From Pipra filicauda (taxonomy: Eukaryota; Chordata; Aves; Passeriformes; Pipridae), in contig NW_024104293.1 of NCBI RefSeq assembly GCF_003945595.2, positions 1-64,000 on the forward strand: a stretch of 64,000 nt of DNA, written 5' to 3'. This document shows, in pieces, positions 55,078-64,000 of the stretch; the stretch's first letter is position 1; each line of letters opens with the position of its first letter. The position numbers and the translations under genes are program-made. Below the pieces are notes generated by a model. The model was given only the letters and a program-made list of their open reading frames with translations, was not told the origin of the DNA and searched no databases.

Positions 55078-58000
55078 GTTTCTTGTCCCCAGGTGTTTCC
55101 TGCTGTCATATGCCTATATATGTCTAAGCTGCCCACTGCTCCAAAGCACTTTGAGTGATTCAGGTTGGCTTGGGACTTTGGAAATAAATAAAGACTTGTT
55201 TGGCCAAAAGCAGGCTAGGACTTTTGTGCAGGCACTTCACACAGAGGTGACAATAATTATTTAGACCAGCAGAGCTGCAGGGAATATATCGATGTATTTC
55301 TATACAATATACCTACCTGAAAAAGTCACCTCACTAGAGCAGCTTCTGCAATGAATGCAGCCATCAAAGTGCAAATGAATCCTTAATTGGTTGATTCCCT
55401 TTACCATTCTCACCGCAGGTCTTTCTCTTGTATTTCCCATGATGCAGCCTTCATCATGAGCAAAAAAACAGTAGAAGAGTGCCAAACAGCTACTGAAAGT
55501 GTATCTCCTCTACTGCCAGTCCTACAAGCACCAAAAAAAATCCCCAAAAAACCTCAAACATCTTAGGGGCCTGTCCCCCAGCCCAGTGATTCAGGCTCTG
55601 GCTGTAGTCAGTACAGTACAGACCTCTTCCAGCAGTCCTAAGGGAACATGGAGAACAAGAAATGGAAAACAAGATGGAGGGTTGAAAGGACACTTACTCT
55701 TTCTCTTTGCTTTCTTTTTCCACTTGAGTGAGACAATCCCATTTTTCCTCCCGCTTCTTCTTACACATCACAAGGACCGTGTCTGTCTTTATCTGTACAG
55801 TGAACACCAAGGCATGAGTTTAGAATGCTACATGAAGGGATCCTGGTTACAATGAATAAGATTAGCTTATAACATAAACCTCTTCCACATGCACAAATTC
55901 CTGAAAGGTTTCTCTCAATTATTCATTATTATGTAGCCTACAAAAATTATAGCATGTGCTCAGCTTTAAGGCACGAAGTATTAACCTCACTGTGAACAAT
56001 TTAAATGGCGTGGTAATTAGAATTCTAGTACAGAACTACAGTACCAATACAGAAGAACATTAAGTGCTGCATAAACACCGTTCATTGATTCTCGGGATGC
56101 TCAGGTACCCAGGGCTGCCTTGTAGAGGGTCTAGACTTCCTACTGGACTTCTCCAAGCACACCAAGTTCAGGTAGACGCTCTTCCAATTTCTCTCTCCAA
56201 GGATAAGAAACTAGTTTTAGGGTATTGCTTAATCTTGCAGCATGTTTGCAAGTTACAAACAAAGCCTGTTTAATTGCAACCCTGACCTAAATTTCGCAAA
56301 GAACTCCCACTTGCCACAGCAGACAAGAGTGCTGCTGCTTCGCAAGTACGTGACCACTGCTCACTTTCAGCCCATATTAAAAAATCACCAGAGCATCACC
56401 TTCATTTATTTCAGCTGTTTCAATTTCACTCTATCCTAGTTTTAGGGCAATTTCAAATTGAACCATCATTTCTTCCCATCGTGCAGCATCTTCACCATGT
56501 GCAGCAGAGAACACACACCGGGTGTGCGACACCTCCCTAAGCCTGGAAAGTTGCTACAAGTAGCAGAGCATGGATATCACCAGCTGCAGTCAGCAGCAGT
56601 AAAATGTTATTAATGTTCTGGTTTCAGCTGGGATAGAGTGAATTTTTCCCTTGGAAAATTAACCCCAGCGGGGGTTAAGCCACACCACCAGTGTTCAGTT
56701 CTGGAGCAATACACCCTTACCAAGGCAGAGCACGTCTCAGACTTTGCTTTGGGAATTAAGCCTCTTTAGGCTTCCCAAGATTTCATTCTGCAGACAAATC
56801 TCTTAGACCTTAAAACTGCAGAAAATTCCTCAGAGGTATTTAAAAGATACAAATGGATGCTTGGTGGAATTTTCTGCTTAATTATTTCTGAAATCCTGTT
56901 GAAGAGCTATTAAAAAAAAAAAAAAAAAGCATAGTATATCCAGACACAATCTTTTGAAATAGGATTCCAGAGACTAATTCCACAGTTATGACAATCACAG
57001 ATTAATAAGAATCACATTCACAGTGCAGAGACTTTACAGTAGAAGGGAGAGACTGAAGGTTAGGACCGAGTCTCCTGAAATAATCAGGCAATGAACATGA
57101 TATTTTGTGAGGGACCTAAATTATCTCTTAACAGACAAGGTGTCTCAAACAGACCTTTCTAGAGCTGCCTTCCACAGAGATGGGCTTCAGGAGGTTGTTG
57201 AAGGTCATGGTATAGTTCTTTCCATTCAGGTTCTTCACCAGTAGATCAAATGACCTCGAAACAGAAAGTGGAGGAAAGAAAGGCACAAATATTCCAATCA
57301 TTGCAATGTCTGAAAACCCTTTAGCAGATCTATGTCTTGGGAAAGCAGGTCAACAGGCTGTTTCTTCCCAGGACTCTCAAATGTTCAGCTGAATTTTAAC
57401 ACTAAGAAATTAAAAGGACAAATCCTGACTTCACAACAAATCAAGATCTTCAGGGTCCTTTCTACTAAACTCCTACAACCTTGGAAAGGCAGATTTCTTT
57501 AATGTATATTTAAGTTCTATCAGCATCAAAAAAACAGGGCTGACACTAGACGTCCTGTCAAGCATGGTGAGGTGCAACAAGCACTTGCAAAATGAAAACA
57601 TCCTGATACCCTCTAAGGAGAGCTGTACTTAAGAGTGTGTCCTGAGTGCTACTAAGAGCTAATACAGCTCAAGTTTTAAAAAAGAAAAAGGGAGTGGGGA
57701 GTAAGGGTTTATCCAACACTCCTGCATTTCAAACAGCGTTCTTGTTGTGGTACAACCAGATGAACTCACCTCTCTGTGAAATTCACCTGCACATTCTCAG
57801 CTGGAAGCTTCTGGACTCCATTTAAAGAGATGTAAATCTTCACAAACTTATCTGACTGATCCCAACCTGCAAGTGAAAAAACAGAGATTAACTTCTACTT
57901 TTCCTCCATAAGCTTCATACATTCCATTCCAACTCACTCCACAAACTCCCCTAGAATGACTACGAACTCTGCCTTACTGAAACAATCCTCAGAGGGATAG

Positions 58001-59338
58001 GGGAAAACATGAATTATTCAGAAATAACTCGAGAGCAAAAGGAGGTCTTTACATGTAGCCCTGTTCCCTAATTCCTGCAAATTCTGAGAAAAAACATGCA
58101 TCAGCTGAGGTGAAAGGAGAGCAACCCCATCTCTGCAGGGGGACTTGGAGGCAGCTGTCTGCTCCTGCTGCAGTTTCCTTGACCCACTTTTTCCCCTACT
58201 CCCTGCATCTTGAGCAATTCCCTCTCCTCTCACCTACATGGCAAGCAGAGAAGCCAAACCTCACTCCTTCACTTCTGCTAAGCACTAGGTAATGGAAAAA
58301 TACCAGCTGGTACACCAGGGATCCTTAATGCATCGCACCAGGACCATCACACACACTGAGGCTGGCATGGCAGGGTAAGCACGTGGTACCTTTAAAGTGG
58401 GGTCCCCAGTATGAAATAAAAACTTAAAAAGGTTTCGCTATAATGACAAGTGGCAACTCTAACTCACAGTAATGCCACCCTGCCTTCTCTTCAGAGAGAT
58501 GCTAGAAAAGTAATCCTACCATAATTGTTTATTTTCACTGTGTACCCTCCCAGCGACGACTTTTCTTCCTCTGCCACATCTTTGGGCTTGGGCAGAGGCT
58601 GATTCTTGATTTCTATCTCCAGCTTGTGTTTCTCTGCCAGCAGGACATCATGCACCCGCTTCCTCGTGGCCTTCGTGAGCAGTTCTTTAACCTCCTCCAG
58701 ATCTTTCTGCAGCTGGTTCAAAACCAAAAGGTCACATATATATTAGACACAGTTCTTTGTGCTCAGGGCTCACAGCTGAGCTCTTTGCAACAGTTTCCCG
58801 TTTTCCAGAAGCTTCACGTTTATCAGGTCATTAGTTTCGTTAAACCCAGAGCCATCTCTTCCTCACCCCCTGTGAGATATACACATATATGTCCTGTGGA
58901 TATATAACCATATAAAACCATATATATAGAACCATCAAATCTTAATTCACAGAATGGCAGAACGGGTCCGGTCGGAAGGAACCACAATGTGTCACCTTGC
59001 CCAGCCTCCCTGCTCAGGCAGGGCCACCCTAGAGCACATGGCTATTAAGGCTGGGAAAACCCCTCCAAGATCATCAACTCCAACAAGTTTTAAGCTTTCA
59101 ATGTCTAACCCTTCATCATTTAAGAAACGACCCGAACCGACAGGAGTCGGGCGGATGGCACGGCTCCCCCGACACGCCCCGCCGCAGGGGGAGACCCCCG
59201 CAGCCCTTGGCGACCGCGGGGGCTGCCGCTCCCACCCCGCTCCCACCCCGCTCCCGCCCGGGCACGGACCGCAGCGCCCGGGGGCGGCGAGGCCGGAGCT
59301 GCCGGAAGCCGCCTCACCTCCTCCCGCGCCGCGGCCAT
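54067..59338 (-). CDS. CACYBP: Calcyclin-binding protein / SIAH1-interacting protein (SIP)
   Basis: CACYBP bridges SIAH1 and Skp1 in a ubiquitin-ligase complex that degrades beta-catenin, and binds S100 proteins such as S100A6. Six exons splice in frame: 59,318-59,338 (MAAAREE), 58,520-58,712 ([20 protein letters not shown], the N-terminal helical hairpin), 57,770-57,866 ([12 protein letters not shown]), 57,155-57,254 ([16 protein letters not shown]), 55,698-55,792 ([13 protein letters not shown]) and 54,067-54,226 ([14 protein letters not shown], ending GDIPMDI). The first four cover the SIAH1-binding N-terminus and the CS domain; the last holds the SGS domain that binds S100. Length is 221 residues against 228 in human. 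All junctions are canonical. The start lies in a perfect Kozak context, GCCGCCATGG. It appears functional. Confidence 0.96.
55008..55074. repeat. TA microsatellite in CACYBP intron 5
   Basis: A run of TA dinucleotides with a few interruptions (CATA, GCATA). Confidence 0.9.
58945..59040 (-). mobile_element. CR1-type fragment in CACYBP intron 1
   Basis: TTCACAGAATGGCAGAACGG through CCTGCTCAGGCAGGGCCACC is the inverted 3' end of a CR1 subfamily. Confidence 0.75.
59041..59195 (-). repeat. Dispersed repeat, copy 1
   Basis: Shares order and words with 60,396-60,530: ATTAAGG-TGG-AAA-CCTCCAAG, TTTAAGCTTTCAA, CTTCATCA and GGATGGCAC-CTCCCC-GACACGC. Probably a CR1-related 3' end read on the minus strand. 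Confidence 0.6.
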
Positions 59339-59415
59339 GGCGGCTCCCGCTGGAATCTCTGGAACCTTCCGGCCGCGGGAAGTGACGAGACACCGCCCGC
59401 TCCGCCCCTCAGGAG
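59300..59415 (-). promoter_or_regulatory. CACYBP CpG promoter
   Basis: CpG-rich sequence around the start codon. GCCGCCATGGCCGC spans the start and resembles a YY1 site. No TATA box is seen. The 66-bp minisatellite begins about 85 bp upstream of the ATG. Confidence 0.6.
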
Positions 59416-59418
59416 GCG

Positions 59419-59722
59419 GGACATGGAGCCTTCCCGCCCCCGGGCGCTGAGGGGTACGAGAGACATGGGGCGGGACATGGGGCGGGACATGGAGCCTTCC
59501 CGCCCCCGGGCGCTGAGGGGTACGAGGGACATGGGGCGGGACATGGGGCGGGACATGGAGCCTTCCCGCCCCCGGGCGCTGAGGGGTACGAGAGACATGG
59601 GGCGGGACATGGGGCGGGACATGGAGCCTTCCCGTCCCCGGGCGCTGAGGGGTACGAGGGACATGGGGCGGGACATGGGGCGGGACATGGAGCCTTCCCG
59701 CCCCCGGGCGCTGAGGGGCGGG
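59419..59722. repeat. 66-bp minisatellite, about 4.6 units, upstream of CACYBP
   Basis: The word GGAGCCTTCCCG recurs at 59,425, 59,491, 59,557, 59,623 and 59,689, exactly 66 bp apart. Each unit contains two GGGGCGGGACAT words and CCCCCGGGCGCTGAGGGG. Units alternate TACGAGAGAC and TACGAGGGAC, indicating a 132-bp higher-order unit. Since 66 is a multiple of three, long frames stay open on both strands; they are not genes. Confidence 0.95.
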
Positions 59723-59779
59723 CGGGACCAGGAGCTCTCCCCGCCCCGAGGCTCTGAGGGGCGGGCGGTGCCGCCCTGA

Positions 59780-60395
59780 ATTTGCTGAATTTGCAAGGGT
59801 CTAGGAAGGAAACCATTTATCCTTTGAAGGCGACATAACGGCATGGTCTAGGTTGACCTTGCTGCTATCTCTGGTCTCTTCAAAAAACAAATGGCAACAA
59901 GAGTAACGCTTATATAGTGGTTTGCATGAATATCTATGTCTAATGACTTGGTTACGAGAAGCCTTGTTTCGATTTTCAAACCTTTTGTCGTGATTTCACG
60001 GAGTTTCACTGTAACTGTCACCTGTCTTGCTCTGGTCACTCGTATCTCATGTGTGAGAGCACACCTTGTTTTGTAAGAGGACTTTGCTATAACTCTGTGA
60101 GGGGCCGGAGGCTGAGGAGCTCCCTGCGGCGGGCAGGGAGCACGTTTTCTTTTGGTCATCAGATTTCTCCCACTGGTTTTATGGCAGACGCCACAGAGCT
60201 CATGGCTGCGAAGGCCTCAAATAGTTTTGCAAAACAACATACTGTTTTCCTTCTTCAGGTAAAGAATATCAGGTTGATGCAGTGGAGTTAATAATGATGA
60301 AAAGGGAAGAAATTTGTGTTCCCAGCCTTTAAAGGGAACAAGGCTCATAAACCGAGTGCCCCTTTCTCCGTTGGCTCCTCATTTTCGCGGAAAAG
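59780..60395. other. Intergenic, no gene recognised
   Basis: No exon or repeat assigned. RABGAP1L, the next gene in human and chicken, would be expected on the minus strand to the right. Confidence 0.45.
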
Positions 60396-60530
60396 ATTAT
60401 TAAGGTTGGAAAAGACCTCCAAGGTAACTCTAACACGGTTTAAGCTTTCAAGTTCTAATCTTTCATCAATAAAAAACCCCAATTCAAACTAACAGCAGTT
60501 GGGTAGATGGCACACTCCCCAGACACGCAC
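60396..60530 (-). repeat. Dispersed repeat, copy 2
   Basis: Second copy of the repeat at 59,041-59,195, in the same orientation and more AT-rich. Confidence 0.6.
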
Positions 60531-63500
60531 TGCCTCAGGGAAACCCCTCACAACAGTGAGCTTTCTAGAGTAAAACCAGAGTCTAAGTTACTGCTGGGAA
60601 GTTTTTCCTAACCTGTAATGTCACAATGTGTTCTCAGGGAGTGACTTTGGGAGTAAGAGAAGATTTACTTATCAAACCATCTGGAAGGAATGTAGCTTTT
60701 ATTCACAAAATGTGGCTATATGTGTATAAAAATACACTGGTGTAATGCTACCAAAATTCTCTTTAAGCATTTTCCTCGTTGAAAGAAAAAGATGGTTCTC
60801 ACAATTCTTACTAAATCAGCACTTTGAGCACCAACAAAAAAGTTTCTATATCCCCAGGTTCCTGCTGGGCATTAAGATTTCCCACAAAAACAAAAATAGA
60901 CAAGGCAACATCAATCCTTCTCTCAGTAGGAATGTGGAGGAGGGAGCATTTGCTTCCAGATGTCCCTTATAAACAGTGGAAACCAAGGCAGGACACAGCC
61001 CTTCAGTGTTTAAAAAGTCAATTTCTGTAAAAAAAGGTACCAGTTAGAACAACTGTTTTACCAAGTTGGGGAATTCCAGCTCATTTGCCGATTTATGGGC
61101 TTAGGTTTTGGGGTTTTTTTTCTCTTCTAAAGTGAATATCCAGGAATTAATTAATCTGTGAGGATATTTACTTTGCAGAGGAATGGAGAAATTTGATGAT
61201 GAATTCACAGAAACCCTGAAGCCAAGGATTGATATTCACGTCTGCATTCCCCACAGCAGTTTTAACAGATGTCGTAGTGAGGTGTTTATTATAACCCTCT
61301 GCTGCAGAATCTGCAGTTGGGAAAGATCTGCAAAATTAACTGTGATTATGTTTTATTTTCACAGGAATGAGCTTAAGCCTGACCATCTTCAGGAACAGCA
61401 TTTGGAGACAGGATAATTGATTTTATCCAGAAAATATAATATGGTCAACTGGAATTTACTTCCATGGCATGATTTCTCAATTTCTGAATAAGCAATTTCT
61501 GCTTATTCAGAAATTGCTTCCTTACGATCTTTCTGTTGAACAGCCACTGAGACAGGAAAAAACCTTCTGTGTTTTTTTCCCTTATATTTTTTCCTTTGAG
61601 TCTCTCCACTCTCAGCTGTGGTCTTATATTAGGAAGTGCTCTTATTTGGTAAATTTGTACATTAATTTCTAGGAGGAAAATGTTTTCATTACTCCATAAA
61701 TGCATTTGAGCCTGCAATTTGCTTTTTTTCCCATGAGATTTAAAAAAAACCAAACAAAACAACAGTGTTTGTTTCCTTAAATCAGGAGCATTTCAGCACC
61801 TGTGGCACTTTACCCTTTGAGTGGCAGCTTCCACGTGGAAGAGTTAACCACTCTTGTCATGTAAAAACAAGCTCCACACAGGTCTCCTGTGCACAAAGCT
61901 GCAGCAGCATCTGGATGCTGCATCCTCTCCTGACAAACACTTTGGATAGTGATGTGGAGGTAAATCAATACAAAATGTTACGCCTGGTAAATTTAATCTT
62001 CAGCTTTTCTCCCTCTTTGCCTTCTTATCTTCCCCTGAAGTGCTGTGTGCTTTTCCAGCTATCTGGGAACAACGGCTGTTCATCTCAGGTAATAGAAAAG
62101 AAATCCCAGAGCAGTTGCTCACGTGGAAAAATGGTTTTATAAATCGCTTGGATACTTCTGACTGTGGTACATTCTGCTCAGTCCTGTTCTTGCTCAGCTG
62201 TGCCTCTCTTTGGAGTTCGTTTCCAGTGTCTTGCTGTTTCCTTCTGCTCCCTGTGTCTCTTCCTGCAGGCATGCTGCCTCATGGCTCACTTGTACTCCAG
62301 GGAAGTGGGAAGTCCTTATCAATATCTGTTGGTAAGTATCCCCAGCCTTTAGGAAAAGCATTCTCTGTGCTGGAAACCAGACTGGCATTTGGAGCAGAGG
62401 ACCAGGGTGACCTGTTAGCTCTCTGGCACAGCTCCTTGTGAACAGGTTCCCTAAGGGTTGGGTTGGAATTAGCTGAGTAGCACACACGTTTTGGACAGCT
62501 CATCTGCTGAGTCACTGGTGCAACAGAGCTGCTTGAACAGAACCAGCTGCATCACAAAACCTGACACAGCAGCTGCTTACTCCTGCCAAGAGATTGAAGC
62601 TGTTTCTTAAGCAAATGGCTCAGGAAAATAAGCACCTTATTCCCATGTTGTTGTCCATTTCCATTTATTTTACAAGGCATTGTTAACACAATGATAACAA
62701 GGTACTGATCCAAACAATTCAGTAACGATTAAAAAAAGTAAACATTTTTTGTGACCATGTACATTGAATTGCACTTTTAATAACAAGCATTACACTTATA
62801 TTTCCATGTCATACTTTATATAATACATGGATGATTTACTCAAGTACTGGCAGTACTGAATTGTTCTCAGTTAAAAGTCTGTTCTCTCTGTGATGCTCTT
62901 TTTTTGCTAACTCTTTAGAAAGATTTGTGAACTTGGCACACATACAGATCACAAAGGCAATTCCAAACCTGGAAAACTTCATTGTAATGGAGTCAGAGCT
63001 TTGAAGCTGCTCTGTTTTCAATGGGCTGGAGTGAATCCACCTAAATGGCAGACACGGAGGGAGCTGGATCATGCTTGGGTAGACCCTTTTCTGTACTCAC
63101 GTACCCTCTTTTCCCAGTTCAGAGAAGGCAAGGAATCTTCTTCCTTGGAAAACAACAGTTCCCAAAGCTCCAGACAGTTCCTGGCACAGCTTTTGAGGGT
63201 GGTATCAGCAGCAATGCAAATCCAGGGATTACTGGAAAGAGGGAATTGACACCTGGAGAAAAATCTGGAAACATCTGCTCTTGTTTGCATTGGTAGTACC
63301 ATCCATGTATTATATAAAGTACAAAAATAAGAGAAACTGTAGGGAAATTAGTACAGCTCAGGATTCTGGTGGTATCAAATCACAAATGAAATTTATGATA
63401 CCAAATCCTTTCAATGTATTTATCCCCTTGCCGTTCAGTTTCTTATATATAATTCTATATATAAGATATAGTTCTCCAAAGATACATATCTATTCCTTTA

Positions 63501-64000
63501 CAGGTTAAATAAAAGCAAGTCCCACTGAATAAGAAAATAAGAGGAAGTAATGTCCTAATTCTCTACCCATATCTTTTTTCTTTTTCAGGTAAAAATAGCA
63601 TGAAATACATTCAGTAGCAAAGCAGTTGGAATCCAGGAGAAACGGAGAGACTGTATTCCTGGAGAATTAACCTGTACGTGTTAAGTCACAATCCTGAAGT
63701 AATTTGTGTAGACTTCTGACTTGGGAAAGATAGGATCTTGATCAATGCTGAGCATTATTTATCCAGTTGCAAATTCCTTGCATTTCCCAAAAGCCATCTG
63801 TGGATCAGCCCAGTTCTAAAGGCTGCTGTGACGTGCACCTACCCTAAAACTTGAGAGGTCCAAGCTTGAGCGCTTCATCGCATCTCCCTTTAGTGTTAAT
63901 GGGACAGCTCCCAGTAGGATATTAGCACAACAGACAGAAATATAATTTGGGGTTACCCTTTGTGTTTGCATGTCTAGGACAGCCAGCTGTGTGCACAGCA
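60531..64000. other. Intergenic or 3' UTR-like AT-rich DNA, no exon recognised
   Basis: No RABGAP1L coding exon could be identified on the minus strand. The AT-rich stretch around 62,640-62,830 could be a 3' UTR. It includes the hairpin described separately. Confidence 0.45.
61478..61516. repeat. Perfect 17-bp inverted repeat with 5-nt loop
   Basis: CAATTTCTGAATAAGCA (61,478-61,494) pairs with TGCTTATTCAGAAATTG (61,500-61,516). An alternative 12-bp hairpin (AAGCAATTTCTG / CAGAAATTGCTT, 61,490-61,519) overlaps it, so two structures compete. Confidence 0.9.

Noticed and set aside
59207..59844. Frames of 135 to 190 codons on both strands with a repeated MGRDMEPSRPRALRGTRD-type peptide
   Set aside because: They are translations of the 66-bp minisatellite, whose unit length is a multiple of three, so they stay open by arithmetic.
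60531..64000. RABGAP1L 3' exons
   Set aside because: Expected by synteny on the minus strand, but no frame here resembles its coiled-coil C-terminus.

Overview
The window is bird nuclear DNA, most likely from a songbird or close relative. Evidence: several CR1 retroposon 3' ends (the most complete ends in repeated ATTCTATG units), young class II endogenous retroviruses (ERVs), a zinc-finger pseudogene with the leader exon typical of the expanded passerine C2H2 family, and small introns. The right half keeps the order tenascin-W (TNN) - MRPS14 - CACYBP, known from human 1q25 and chicken chromosome 8, here in reverse. No species can be named from sequence alone.

Left third (1-18.3 kb): gene-poor and rich in relics. 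It holds a C2H2 zinc-finger pseudogene (0.5-1.3 kb), a 41-bp minisatellite of about 19 units that each carry an RFX X-box-like palindrome (2.65-3.4 kb), a class I (gammaretrovirus-like) ERV remnant with an inverted partial duplicate and a nested CR1 (8.8-14.1 kb), a GC-box/CCAAT/TATA core promoter facing left (15.6 kb), and two exons of a vitamin D-binding protein (GC) gene (17.9-18.2 kb).

Middle (18.3-35.8 kb): two related class II ERVs, both on the minus strand. ERV-A (18,293-23,747) has 199-bp LTRs differing at 2 positions and a 1,051-codon open pol frame, but lacks recognisable capsid, protease and the RT N-terminus. ERV-B (29,595-35,784) has identical 205-bp LTRs and a perfect 6-bp target-site duplication around a decayed interior. 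Between them lie three exons of a partial GPN1 copy and some LTR-like sequence.

Right half (36-64 kb): TNN on the minus strand, apparently decayed (two FNIII exons, one with a 4-bp frameshifting excess; one EGF exon with an apparent frameshift; other exons not found). Then MRPS14 (three coding exons, plus strand) and CACYBP (six coding exons, minus strand) face each other tail to tail and look intact. Minisatellites sit beside both promoters (about 60 bp at MRPS14, 66 bp at CACYBP). From 59.8 to 64 kb I recognise no exon; RABGAP1L would be expected nearby.

Themes: only MRPS14 and CACYBP look like working cellular genes. MRPS14 serves mitochondrial translation and CACYBP serves SIAH1/Skp1-linked ubiquitination; they are syntenic neighbours, not a pathway. 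The rest is a mosaic of gene fragments with introns kept (GC, GPN1, ZNF), a dying TNN, and recent retroviral insertions.
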